Shown piece by piece: positions 16,944-25,908 of a DNA stretch of 64,000 bases (the stretch's first letter is position 1; each line of letters opens with the position of its first letter). The notes under the pieces were generated by a model. That model was not told where the DNA came from. It saw only the letters and a list, made by a program, of their open reading frames with translations, and did not search any database. Source of the DNA: an uncultured Lachnospiraceae bacterium (GTDB taxonomy: Bacteria; Bacillota; Clostridia; Lachnospirales; Lachnospiraceae); NCBI GenBank assembly GCA_900551235.1, contig URUU01000001.1:1-64000 (forward strand), in the 5' to 3' direction. Both the position numbers and the translations under genes were made by a program.

Positions 16944-17963
16944 CTATATCAGGTTTCCAATATAATCTTTTAAAGAAAAGGTCAGTTTCCGCAGTTCTTT
17001 GTCATTTAGGATGGTGACAATTCCATTTAGGGTATTAAAGACAGGATCTGGTATATTATAAACAGGAAATGTCACTTTTTCCTGCAGATAACAGGCAATG
17101 TTTGGTGTCAATGACACCCCGCCGGAAAGATAGATTCCATTCTGGCGGATATTTTCCAGAAGCTGCGGAGGTGTCCGCTGGAGGGTGGTCAGCAGTGCGT
17201 CTGCAATATTGTCAGCCGTTTCTGTGATCGCCTCCCGGATATCTTCGGAAGGGATTTCAGCAGAGGACGGAAGCCCGCTGACAGTATGGATGCCATAAAT
17301 CGTTCTGGTCTGCACAGGACCATTTATCAGGTATCCGGTTTCCACACGCAGTTTTTCAGCACTATGGTGACCAATTGCCAGATTGTGCTTTCTGCGGACC
17401 ATGGTAATGATTGCTTCATTCATCACATCACCGCCGAGTGTACATTGGCGACCAAGAATCACTTTCCCGTCTGAGATAACAGAAATGCCGGTTGTAGCAG
17501 CACCAATATTTACGACCATCCCACCGGTTTGTGTAAGAACGGGTATGCCGATACCGACAGCATCTGCAATACCCTTTTCAATCAGTGCGATTTTCCGGAC
17601 TTTAAGTCCGGATAACACTTTGTAAAATGCCCGCATTTCAATTTCAGATAATTCCATCGGAACGGTAATGATGAGATCCGGACGTTTCGTAAATATTCCG
17701 GAAAACTTTTTAAGAAATTGTGTCAGGATAAGACCGAGATTTTCTCCGTCCGCGATCGTTCCGTCACGCATTGGACTGGCTGCTTCCACACACACGGGAG
17801 TTTTTTCGTACATATTGTATGCACGGTTCCCAATAGCGATCACATTTGTCTTATCACGTACAGCGATCATATTTTTTTCACAGATTATTTTCTTTTTCTT
17901 TTTATCGGCAATCTTTATGGTATCATTGCCAAGATCGATACCGCATTTTTTTCGAAACAGCAT
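16944..17963 (-). CDS. mreB: MreB-family actin homologue with degenerate nucleotide-binding motifs
   Basis: This 339-residue protein has the MreB length and fold pattern and heads mreC-mreD-mrdA, so it is the positional MreB. MreB forms membrane-bound filaments that organise cell-wall synthesis. The nucleotide-site motifs are altered. Phosphate-1 reads GIDLGNDTIKIAD where MreB has DLGTANT. Phosphate-2 reads VVNIGAATTGISVIS where MreB has DIGGGTT, so Asp is replaced by Asn and two Gly by Ala. The EEPMAAAIG region reads IEKGIADAVG. The adenosine motif is IYLSGGVSLTPN. It may be a specialised paralogue rather than the main MreB. AAGGAG precedes the ATG. Confidence 0.85.
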   Translation of the reverse strand: MLFRKKCGIDLGNDTIKIADKKKKKIICEKNMIAVRDKTNVIAIGNRAYNMYEKTPVCVEAASPMRDGTIADGENLGLILTQFLKKFSGIFTKRPDLIITVPMELSEIEMRAFYKVLSGLKVRKIALIEKGIADAVGIGIPVLTQTGGMVVNIGAATTGISVISDGKVILGRQCTLGGDVMNEAIITMVRRKHNLAIGHHSAEKLRVETGYLINGPVQTRTIYGIHTVSGLPSSAEIPSEDIREAITETADNIADALLTTLQRTPPQLLENIRQNGIYLSGGVSLTPNIACYLQEKVTFPVYNIPDPVFNTLNGIVTILNDKELRKLTFSLKDYIGNLI

Positions 17964-17981
17964 GTACTTAAGCTCCTTGCC

Positions 17982-18680
17982 TTAAAGGATTTTCATTTCC
18001 TGAAAACTGGTGTAGCATCTGTCGCCTACAATGATGTGATCCAGCAGACGGATACCGATCAGTTCTCCGCCAAGAGAAATACGTTTTGTAAAGCTCTTGT
18101 CTTCCTCACTCGGAGAAGGATCTCCGCTTGGATGATTATGCAGAAGTATAATAAAAACCGCATGATGCTGCAGAGCCAGCAAAAAAATCTCACGCGGCGT
18201 AATGACGGAGCAGTTTACACTGCCCTTTGATATAAACTGCCTCGCAAGAAGACGGCATTTCGTATCAAGCATCAGAAGAAGCATCTGCTCCTGCTCCAGA
18301 TGGCGCATTTCTTCCATAAAATATTCTGCGATTGTAGATGCATTTTTGAAATTCAGGGATTGTCCGACAGACTGCCCGGCAATTCTTCTGGAGAGCTCTG
18401 CAATACATTTGAGCTGCACTGCCTTCACTTCTCCGATGCCACGGATCTTCTGAAGCTGTGGGATACTCATATGATAAAGACCGAGCAGACCTTTTTGCGG
18501 AAGTCCGGCATCCAGTATCTTTCTGGAAAGTTCCAAGGCATTGGAACCTCTTGCGCCGGTACGTAAAATAACGGCGAGAAGCTCTGCATCACTGAGTGCT
18601 TCTGCGCCCTTTTTTACACATTTTTCATATGGTAGTTCGTCTGCTGGAAAATCAGCCATTTTACGTGTGTTTTCTGTCAT
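17982..18680 (-). CDS. radC: RadC family JAMM-domain protein
   Basis: This is a 232-residue protein with an N-terminal helix-hairpin-helix region (AEALSDAELLAVILRTGARG and KIRGIGEVKAVQLKC) and a C-terminal JAMM metalloprotease-like domain. The metal motif HNHPSGDPSPSEED is intact. RadC's proposed repair role has not been upheld experimentally, and the true function is unclear. The ATG chosen has only a weak binding site (GTGAGCC); a second ATG at 18659 has none. It directly precedes mreB, as in B. subtilis. Confidence 0.9.
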   Translation of the reverse strand: MTENTRKMADFPADELPYEKCVKKGAEALSDAELLAVILRTGARGSNALELSRKILDAGLPQKGLLGLYHMSIPQLQKIRGIGEVKAVQLKCIAELSRRIAGQSVGQSLNFKNASTIAEYFMEEMRHLEQEQMLLLMLDTKCRLLARQFISKGSVNCSVITPREIFLLALQHHAVFIILLHNHPSGDPSPSEEDKSFTKRISLGGELIGIRLLDHIIVGDRCYTSFQEMKIL

Positions 18681-18764
18681 AAATGTAGTCGGCTCACGCT
18701 TCCCTGACTTATTACATCGCAATATCCAATTTCTTCCGATAGGATATTGTATCATAAATCCTGC

Positions 18765-18778
18765 AGTGTGTACACACT
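18765..18778. promoter_or_regulatory. 14-bp perfect palindrome upstream of radC-mreB
   Basis: AGTGTGTACACACT is a perfect two-fold dyad at the stop codon of the flavoprotein gene and about 85 bases upstream of radC. A second inverted repeat, CAATATCC with GGATATTG (18720-18749), lies between it and radC. Either could be an operator or a hairpin. No T-tract follows, so a terminator is less likely. Confidence 0.3.
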
Positions 18779-20366
18779 ATTTAATCTTAAATTTTTTTAA
18801 AATCGCTTCCGCAACTTTCAGTCCGTCCATGGCTGCGGAGGTGATCCCTCCGGCATATCCGGCGCCTTCTCCACATGGATAAATACCGGAAACGCTGCTT
18901 TGAAGCGTCTCTTTTTCCCGCTCGATCCGTACCGGAGAGGACGTTCTGCTCTCGATGGCCGATAAAATGGCATCTCCTCTGTCAAATCCTCTGATCTTTT
19001 TCCCAAAAACTCTGACTGCCTGCTCAATGGAGTCACCGATTTCTTTCGGAAAACAGTCTCTTACATTTCCGAATGTCCATGCTCCTTTCATGGAAGGCGT
19101 GGTTTCTCCAAGTGCTTCACTGACCTGTTTTTTGCAGAAATCACGATACAGCTGTACAGGGATCTTTCCATCTCCGGCTTCATATGCCGCCGCTTCCAGT
19201 TTTCTCTGAAATTCCACACCGGCAAGTACATCCTCTCCCTGGAAGTCCTCCGGTGTCACTGTAACAACAATGGCACTGTTTGCATTGTCACCGTTTCGAC
19301 TGTGATAACTCATACCGTTTACTGCAAGTCTTTTTTCTTCTGAAGAAGCATTTACTACATATCCTCCAGGACACATACAAAAAGAGTATACACCTCGGCC
19401 GTTCGGAAGCTGACAGGTCAGTTTGTAATCTGCAGCCGGAAGTCTTCCCCGCTCTTTTCCGTACTGGGACTGATCGATCAGATGCTGCGGATGTTCCATG
19501 CGGACACCGACCGCAAAAGCTTTTGGTGACATGGTAAACTGTCTATTTTTCAGCAATGCAAACGTGTCTCTCGCACTGTGACCGATTGCCAGAACGGCCG
19601 CTTCACATTCCAGTTTTTCCTTTCCGTTGATAACCAGAGCCTGAAGCTGTCCTTTCTGGATTTCAAAATCGGTGACCTGTGCTTCAAAATGCACTTCTCC
19701 ACCAAGATTCAGGATCTCATTTCTGATATTTTTAATGACTTTCCGCAGAAGATCGGTTCCGATGTGCGGTTTGTTCAGCCAAAGGATTTCTTCCGGTGCA
19801 CCAAATTCGACAAACGTTTTCAGGACAAACGTATTTCTTCCTGTGGCATCTTTTACTGCTGTATTCAGTTTTCCATCCGAAAAAGTGCCGGCTCCGCCTT
19901 CTCCGAACTGGATATTGCTTCGTTCATCCAGTTGTCCTGTCTGCCAGAATGTTTCAACGATATCCTGTCGGCGGTCAACATCCATACCTCTCTCTAAAAG
20001 GATTGGTGAAAAACCGGCTCTTGCAAGAGAAAGAGCACAGAAAAGTCCTGCTGGCCCCATACCGATTACAACCGGGCGGTGTTTCAGAAAAACCGTTCCG
20101 CTCTGTTCTGGGGCATAGAGGACTTCTTTTGCTCTGCTAACCTTATTGCTTTTACATTTTCGCAGTATTTTTTCTTCGTCATTTACTTCTACATCTACTG
20201 TATAGACATAATACAGTTCCGGTTTCTTTCTCGCATCCAGAGAACGTTTGCAGATCCGCAGATTCTGAATTTCTTCCTCCCGGATGCGAAGTTCTTTTGC
20301 TGCGGCACGTTTCAGTCCCTGTTCTCCTTTTTCCGCGTTTCTCTTTATCTGTGAAATTCTAAGCAT
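18777..20366 (-). CDS. FAD-dependent oxidoreductase of unknown substrate (COG2509-like)
   Basis: This is a 529-residue flavoprotein. An N-terminal domain of about 95 residues (AAAKELRIREEEIQNLRICKRSL) precedes the Rossmann dinucleotide-binding motif VVIGMGPAGLFCALSLARAG and an acidic strand end (ILLERG). Further family marks are FGEGGAGTFSDGKLNT, AVGVRMEHP and the C-terminal FAD-contact segment GIYPCGEGAGYAGGITSAAMDG. The substrate is unknown for the whole family. The start ATG overlaps the end of the HI0933-like gene by 8 bases, so the two flavoproteins are co-translated and may act together. Confidence 0.88.
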   Translation of the reverse strand: MLRISQIKRNAEKGEQGLKRAAAKELRIREEEIQNLRICKRSLDARKKPELYYVYTVDVEVNDEEKILRKCKSNKVSRAKEVLYAPEQSGTVFLKHRPVVIGMGPAGLFCALSLARAGFSPILLERGMDVDRRQDIVETFWQTGQLDERSNIQFGEGGAGTFSDGKLNTAVKDATGRNTFVLKTFVEFGAPEEILWLNKPHIGTDLLRKVIKNIRNEILNLGGEVHFEAQVTDFEIQKGQLQALVINGKEKLECEAAVLAIGHSARDTFALLKNRQFTMSPKAFAVGVRMEHPQHLIDQSQYGKERGRLPAADYKLTCQLPNGRGVYSFCMCPGGYVVNASSEEKRLAVNGMSYHSRNGDNANSAIVVTVTPEDFQGEDVLAGVEFQRKLEAAAYEAGDGKIPVQLYRDFCKKQVSEALGETTPSMKGAWTFGNVRDCFPKEIGDSIEQAVRVFGKKIRGFDRGDAILSAIESRTSSPVRIEREKETLQSSVSGIYPCGEGAGYAGGITSAAMDGLKVAEAILKKFKIK

Positions 20367-21591
20367 TCTGTTTTACCTGTCCTTTCTGATCGTTTGCCGC
20401 ATGATATCCTGCCAGGTAACCACTGCTCCAGGCCCACTGCAGATTATAACCGCCGCAGGCACCATCTACATCCAGGATTTCCCCGGCAAAATAAAGTCCT
20501 GGTACCTTTTCAGATTCCATGGTCTTTGCATTTACAAAAGCAGTATCAATCCCGCCTGCACAGACCTGTGCATAATCAAATGAACGCGTGCCGGTCACTG
20601 TAAGGCGCAGATTGGATGCCAGAGCAAGAATTTCAAGAAATGGTTCTTCCTGTAAAATTGTATCTGCTTTCTGTCCGGTCTGTTTTAACAGAAAAGCTGC
20701 AAGTTTCTGCGGAAATATTCCGGACAGAAGATGCTCCGCTCTCCGGTTTGTCTGTTTTTGGTACATTGCAAGAAGATGCCATCTGTCCACCTGTGGAAGC
20801 AGATCAATAGAAATCTGCACATTTTTCCTCTCCAAAAGTCCAAGTGCTGCAAAACGGCTGACCTGAAAAACTACGATCCCGGAAATTCCATACGATGTCC
20901 ACTGAAGTTCTCCTTCAGATTCTGCCGCTTTTTTTCCGTCAATAAAAAGTTTCACGTTTGCAGGACTTCGAAGTCCTGCAAGTGCATGGGAAGCGGCTTC
21001 TTTTGTCTTCAGCGGAACCAGTGCCGGAACAATCTTTGTGACCGGATGGCCAAGTTTTTCTGCCAGTTGATAGCCATCCTCACATCCGCCAAGTGCCGGT
21101 GCCGCTTTTGATCCGCATGCAAGGATCACGGCATCCGCCTCATACTGCCATCCTTCTGTCTTCACAAGAAATCCACCTTTTTTTTGCGGCAGAATACTTT
21201 TAATGCGTTCTTGTGTTTTTATTTTGACACCGCGTTCCCTCAGTGCGTCCAGAAAAATCGTCTGCACCGTCTGTGCCTGATCGCTATAGGGATACACTCC
21301 GCCGTTTTTTTCATGCATCAGCATTCCGAGTTCTTCAAAAAACTGCACAGTCCGCTCCTGATCAAAAGTTTTCAGGGCAGCTTCTGTAAAATCCTGCCCG
21401 TTTCCACGATAGGAGATCACCGGTTTTTTGGATGCATAAGTCAGGTTGCATTTTCCGTTGCCGGTTGTCAGAAGTTTTTTCCCAGGCTTTTCCTGTGCCT
21501 CCAGAATAGTTACTTCTGTATCCGGCCATTTTGCATGGAAGGCACTCATAAATCCTGCTGCACCTCCGCCTGCGACTATAATTCGTTTCAT
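20359..21591 (-). CDS. HI0933/BaiN-like NAD(P)/FAD-dependent oxidoreductase
   Basis: This is a 410-residue flavoprotein. The N-terminal Rossmann motif is IIVAGGGAAGFMSAFHA with the acidic ILEAQEKPGKKLLTTGNGKCNLT, which is the signature of the HI0933/YhiN family. The C-terminal segment PGLYFAGEILDVDGACGGYNLQWAWSSG completes the FAD site. One relative, BaiN, has been linked to bile acid 7-dehydroxylation, but the wider family has no settled role and this gene has no bile-acid neighbours. AGGAG precedes the internal ATG chosen. Confidence 0.9.
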   Translation of the reverse strand: MKRIIVAGGGAAGFMSAFHAKWPDTEVTILEAQEKPGKKLLTTGNGKCNLTYASKKPVISYRGNGQDFTEAALKTFDQERTVQFFEELGMLMHEKNGGVYPYSDQAQTVQTIFLDALRERGVKIKTQERIKSILPQKKGGFLVKTEGWQYEADAVILACGSKAAPALGGCEDGYQLAEKLGHPVTKIVPALVPLKTKEAASHALAGLRSPANVKLFIDGKKAAESEGELQWTSYGISGIVVFQVSRFAALGLLERKNVQISIDLLPQVDRWHLLAMYQKQTNRRAEHLLSGIFPQKLAAFLLKQTGQKADTILQEEPFLEILALASNLRLTVTGTRSFDYAQVCAGGIDTAFVNAKTMESEKVPGLYFAGEILDVDGACGGYNLQWAWSSGYLAGYHAANDQKGQVKQNA

Positions 21592-21651
21592 CTGTTTTCT
21601 CCTGCTCATACTGCTGTTCCATTTCTGTGTTTCTTTATATTCTACGATGCC

Positions 21652-21708
21652 AGGGTCAAAAGGTCTAAATCCACATGAGCTTGCTCATAGTTGGGGACTT
21701 TTGACCCT
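21652..21708. repeat. 57-bp inverted-repeat element (complete copy)
   Basis: Outer arms AGGGTCAAAAG (21652-21662) and CTTTTGACCCT (21698-21708) are perfect complements, and an inner dyad ATGAGC TT GCTCAT (21675-21688) sits in the loop. The left 15 bases recur inverted at 44451-44465 and 21 bases of the right part recur inverted at 55208-55228. It ends at the stop codon of the YnbB-like gene and could act as a terminator or be a small mobile repeat. Confidence 0.6.
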
Positions 21709-22996
21709 AGAGAGGCAGTTTGACCAGCTTTGCATCATAGAGTTTCTGAAGGGACATCAAAATGCCCAGTTTTGCATGCTGCCAGGTAAGTCCGCCCTGG
21801 AAATACACGGCATACGGCGCTTTGATCGGTCCGTCCGCACTTAATTCAATCGAAGATCCCTGAACAAAAGCTCCTGCTGCCATGATCACATCGCTGTCAT
21901 AACCCGGCATCGCCCAAGGCTCCGGTGTCACGTAGCTGTCTACCGGTGCTGCTGCCTGGATACCGCGGCAGAATGCGATCACACCTTCTGCTGTTCCAAG
22001 CTCCACAGCCTGAATGATATCATGGCGGCTCTCAGAACCATTCGGAACCACCGGAAATCCACATGCTTCGTAAATGTTTGCTGCAAAAATGGCACCCTTT
22101 AAAGCTCCGGCTGTAACGGTCGGTGCCAGGAAAAATCCCTGATAAAAAGAATTTAAAATACCAAGGGAGGCTCCGACCTCTTTGGCAAGTCCCGGAGACG
22201 TCAGACGGCAGGCTGCATTCTCCACACATTCTTTTTTTCCGACGATATAACCGCCGACCGGTGCCAGTCCGCCGCCCGGATTCTTTATCAGAGAGCCGGC
22301 CATCATATCCACACCGACATCCGTTGGCTCACTCAGCTCCGTAAATTCACCGTAACAGTTGTCTACCATACATACGATATCTTCTCTTATACTTTTTATA
22401 AAAGCAACCGCCTCCCCGATTTTTGCAACCGAAAGCGTCGGTCTTGTCTGATAGCCTTTCGAACGCTGGATCGTCACTACCTTGGTCCGCTCATTGATCG
22501 CATTTCTGATCCCGTCAAAATCAAAAGAACCATCCTCCTTTAAATCCACCTGTGCGTAAGAGACTCCATATTCGGCAAGAGAACCTCTGGATGGACGGAT
22601 GCCGATCACTTCTTCGAGCGTATCATACGGCTTTCCGGCGATCGATAAAAGTTCATCTCCAGGTCTTAAATTAGAGAACAGTGCCAGAGCGATCGCATGG
22701 GTTCCACATGTGATCTGCGGTCTTACCAGGGCATCTTCCGTGTGGAATGTATCAGCATATACCTTTTCCAGCGTATCCCTTCCATCATCGTTGTAGCCAT
22801 ATCCGGTACTTCCGGAAAAATGTTCTGCACAGACACGGTTTTTCTGCATGGCATGCAGTACTTTCAACTGATTGTACTCTGCATTTTTATCGATCGCATC
22901 AAAACGTTCTTTTAATTTTTCCTCCGTTTTCTGTCCAAACTCATAAATCGCATCACAGATGCCAAATTCTTCGTACATATTCTTTAATGATTCCAT
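21707..22996 (-). CDS. YnbB-like PLP-dependent enzyme (methionine gamma-lyase / aluminium-resistance family)
   Basis: This is a 429-residue fold-type I PLP enzyme of the Cys/Met-metabolism class. The Schiff-base lysine lies in MAGSLIKNPGGGLAPVGGYIVG, and the N-terminal Tyr/Gly motif FSGSTGYGYNDDGRD contacts the cofactor. Databases call the family aluminium-resistance protein or methionine gamma-lyase family, but neither activity is well established for this branch. AGGAGAGACATGT precedes the ATG, and the start overlaps the miaA stop by 13 bases. In B. subtilis the relative ynbB also lies a few genes after miaA. Confidence 0.88.
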   Translation of the reverse strand: MESLKNMYEEFGICDAIYEFGQKTEEKLKERFDAIDKNAEYNQLKVLHAMQKNRVCAEHFSGSTGYGYNDDGRDTLEKVYADTFHTEDALVRPQITCGTHAIALALFSNLRPGDELLSIAGKPYDTLEEVIGIRPSRGSLAEYGVSYAQVDLKEDGSFDFDGIRNAINERTKVVTIQRSKGYQTRPTLSVAKIGEAVAFIKSIREDIVCMVDNCYGEFTELSEPTDVGVDMMAGSLIKNPGGGLAPVGGYIVGKKECVENAACRLTSPGLAKEVGASLGILNSFYQGFFLAPTVTAGALKGAIFAANIYEACGFPVVPNGSESRHDIIQAVELGTAEGVIAFCRGIQAAAPVDSYVTPEPWAMPGYDSDVIMAAGAFVQGSSIELSADGPIKAPYAVYFQGGLTWQHAKLGILMSLQKLYDAKLVKLPL

Positions 22997-23937
22997 ACAT
23001 GTCTCTCCTGTAAAACTGCAAGCATATACTGCAGAATTTTTTCTTCATCATATTCAAAAGCATCTTTGTCAACCCAGATCACATCACGTTCCCGCTTAAA
23101 CCAGGTGATCTGACGCTTTGCAAAATGTCTCGTATCTCTCTTTAATTTATAAACCGCTTCCTCAAGAGTACATTCCCCGTCCAGATACTCCAGGATTTCT
23201 TTATACCCAAGTCCCTGCATCGAAACCATACCGCGGTGGCATCCTTTTTCCTTCAGCTTTTCCACTTCCGCCACCAGACCTTCTAAAAGCATCTCATCAA
23301 TGCGCTCATCAATACGCTGGTAAAGACGATCCCGTTTGTCATTCAATACAAAATAGGCAAAGGCATAAGGAGATTCCTTCTGCCGTTCCTGCTCATTGTG
23401 CCTGGAGATTGGCTCCCCGGTCTGTTTATAATATTCCAGTGCACGGATCACACGCTTAACATTATTTGCATGGATCTTCTCGGCGGAAATGGGATCGACT
23501 TCCCTTAATTTCTCATGCAGCTTTTCTGCCCCCTGCTCTTTTGCATAAGTCTCCAACTCTCTTCGGTAAGAATCGTCCTCTCCGCTTTCCGTAAAATCAA
23601 TATCATAAAGTATGGCCTGTATGTAAAATCCGGTTCCTCCTGTGAGGATCGGCAGCTTTCCCCTGCTTCGGATGTCTTCCATCGCTGCCTTTGCCATCTG
23701 CACGAAGCGCACGACATGAAACTCATCATCCGGATCTAACACATCAATCAGATGATGAGGAATTCCTTTTTGTTCTTCCGGCATGATTTTTGCTGAGCCA
23801 ATATCCATGCCGCGGTAAACCTGCATAGAATCTGCTGAGATGATCTCCCCGTTCACACGCTCTGCAAGAGACAGAGAAAGTGCCGTTTTCCCGACCGCCG
23901 TCGGTCCGGTCAGAATGATCAGTGGTTTCTTTGTCAT
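22984..23937 (-). CDS. miaA: tRNA dimethylallyltransferase
   Basis: MiaA adds the dimethylallyl group to A37 of tRNAs that read U-starting codons, the first step to ms2i6A. The 317-residue protein has the P-loop GPTAVGKTALS, the catalytic-region SADSMQVYRGMDIGSAK, the GGTGFYIQAI loop, and the C-terminal FAKRQITWFKRE segment. It is downstream of mutL, with a GGGGGAG binding site. The next enzyme of the same pathway, MiaB, is encoded in the same gene block upstream of mutS. Confidence 0.96.
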   Translation of the reverse strand: MTKKPLIILTGPTAVGKTALSLSLAERVNGEIISADSMQVYRGMDIGSAKIMPEEQKGIPHHLIDVLDPDDEFHVVRFVQMAKAAMEDIRSRGKLPILTGGTGFYIQAILYDIDFTESGEDDSYRRELETYAKEQGAEKLHEKLREVDPISAEKIHANNVKRVIRALEYYKQTGEPISRHNEQERQKESPYAFAYFVLNDKRDRLYQRIDERIDEMLLEGLVAEVEKLKEKGCHRGMVSMQGLGYKEILEYLDGECTLEEAVYKLKRDTRHFAKRQITWFKRERDVIWVDKDAFEYDEEKILQYMLAVLQERHVWNH

Positions 23938-23957
23938 AAAATATAACTCCCCCGTTT

Positions 23958-25904
23958 CTATACAATTCTCTTAAATTTCTTCTCCAGCTCGTATTTTGAC
24001 ATGGAAATGATCGTCGGCCGCCCATGTGGGCAATTGTATGGATTATCCAGCGTCAGCAGCTCATCAATCAGAGCATGCGCTTCTTTTGTACTCATACGGT
24101 GATTTCCCTTGACTGCTGCCTTGCAGGACATCGAAGCCACCTTTTCTAAAACACTCTGCGGCGTGCCCCTGACCGACTGGTCTACCAGACCATCTAAAAT
24201 CTCCAGAAACAGAGAACGTTCCGTAATACCGAACAGATTGTCCGGAATTGCACTGAGGGCATATTCCATGCCGCCGAACGGTTCTATCTCAAAGCCAAGC
24301 TTTTCAAAAACATCCATGTGCATTTTTAAAGCTTCCTCCTCTTTGAGACTCAGCGTCAGAATGACCGGCGGACTGATCCGCTGCGACGTAAACGTATGAT
24401 CTTTTAATCGTTTCATCGTCTGCTCATATAAAACCTTTTCATGAGCCGCATGCTGGTCGATCAGATACATTTTATCCTGAAACTGCACGATCCAGTAAGT
24501 ATCGAACACTTGTCCGATGACCGTATGCTGCTTCACATTCTGCTGCGATAAAAGCTTATCATCAAAAAGCTCCATCTGTTCTGCTTTCTGAATTTCTCTG
24601 GTGATTTCCTGTTCAAACGGTTTCTCTGGTTTTGTTGCTGTTTCAGACACTTCGCCTTTTTCGGTTTCTGGTACGCTCTTTGATGCCGGCTCTGTATTTT
24701 GTTTCTGAAACATCTGCGGCAGCGGGCGCGGAGCTTTTTCTGCTTTTGGCAATACTGTGTAAGAAGATGCACTCTCCCGTATCACATGTGCCGTAAAAGA
24801 GGACTGTGGTTTTGCCTTTGGGATCTGAAATGGCTCCGGAACCTGTGCCGGCTTTTTATATTTTGGCAATTCTGCCTTTTTCGGCTCCCTGTCCACACCG
24901 ACATCCGGGATCAGTTCTCTGGATGAGAGTGCCTGCCGTACAGTATCATATACGATCTGGTAGATTTCTTCCTGATTGGAAAAACGCAGTTCCAGTTTGG
25001 TTGGATGAACGTTGACATCCAGAAGATCCCCCGGTATCGTAAAGTGCAGTGCCGTGAACGGATATTTATGCTGCATCATAAATGTCTTATAGGCATCCTC
25101 GATCGCTTTTGTGATGATCTTGCTTTTTACATATCTTCCATTAACAAAATAGTTTTCAAAATTGCGGTTGCCTCTGGAGATCACCGGCTTTCCGACAAAT
25201 CCCTCCAGCCTGCCAAATGCTCCTTCTGCTTTTACTGGAAGCAGATTGGCCGCAATATCCCTTCCATAAATACCATAAATAATATCCTTCAGGTTATGGT
25301 TGCCTGATGTGTGCAGCCTGGTCTGTCGGTTATTGATAAATTTGAACGCGATTTCCGGATGTGAAAGAGCCATGCGTTCCATCAGTTCGCTGATGTATCC
25401 GGCCTCTGTCATCGCAGATTTTAAAAACTTTTTTCTTGCCGGTGTATTATAAAAAATATTATTGACCAGGAACGTCGTTCCCTCCGGTGCACCAATCTCC
25501 TCTGTTAAAATCTCCTGTCCGCCCTCAATGCGGTATCTGGTCCCAAGCAGTGTGCCGGCCGTCTTGGTGATCACTTCCACCTGGCAGACTGCGGCAATGC
25601 TCGATAACGCCTCACCGCGAAATCCAAGCGAAGATACAGAAAGCAGATCCTCCACTTTCGTGATCTTGCTGGTCGCATGACGCAGAAAAGCGGTTGCGAT
25701 CTGATCCTTTGCAATGCCCTCGCCGTTATCGGTGATCCGGATCAGTGAGATCCCGCCGTCTTTGATTTCAGCCGTCACAGCAGTTGCTCCGGCATCGATG
25801 GCATTTTCTACCAATTCTTTGACCACAGAAGAAGGTCGCTCGATTACCTCTCCTGCTGCAATTTTATCAATGGTACTTTCATCTAATACTGCAATATTCT
25901 TCAT
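23958..25904 (-). CDS. mutL: DNA mismatch repair protein MutL
   Basis: This GHKL ATPase and endonuclease couples MutS mismatch recognition to strand removal. It has 648 residues. The N-terminal ATPase motifs are ELVENAIDAGAT, DNGEGI and GFRGEALSS. A Pro/Lys/Glu-rich linker lies at about residues 340-450. The C-terminal domain carries DQHAAHEKVLYEQ, the Zn/Mn endonuclease motif of MutL proteins that act without MutH, and ends with the NCPHGRPT segment. The gene starts 4 bases after the mutS stop. Confidence 0.97.
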   Translation of the reverse strand: MKNIAVLDESTIDKIAAGEVIERPSSVVKELVENAIDAGATAVTAEIKDGGISLIRITDNGEGIAKDQIATAFLRHATSKITKVEDLLSVSSLGFRGEALSSIAAVCQVEVITKTAGTLLGTRYRIEGGQEILTEEIGAPEGTTFLVNNIFYNTPARKKFLKSAMTEAGYISELMERMALSHPEIAFKFINNRQTRLHTSGNHNLKDIIYGIYGRDIAANLLPVKAEGAFGRLEGFVGKPVISRGNRNFENYFVNGRYVKSKIITKAIEDAYKTFMMQHKYPFTALHFTIPGDLLDVNVHPTKLELRFSNQEEIYQIVYDTVRQALSSRELIPDVGVDREPKKAELPKYKKPAQVPEPFQIPKAKPQSSFTAHVIRESASSYTVLPKAEKAPRPLPQMFQKQNTEPASKSVPETEKGEVSETATKPEKPFEQEITREIQKAEQMELFDDKLLSQQNVKQHTVIGQVFDTYWIVQFQDKMYLIDQHAAHEKVLYEQTMKRLKDHTFTSQRISPPVILTLSLKEEEALKMHMDVFEKLGFEIEPFGGMEYALSAIPDNLFGITERSLFLEILDGLVDQSVRGTPQSVLEKVASMSCKAAVKGNHRMSTKEAHALIDELLTLDNPYNCPHGRPTIISMSKYELEKKFKRIV

Positions 25905-25908
25905 ACTA

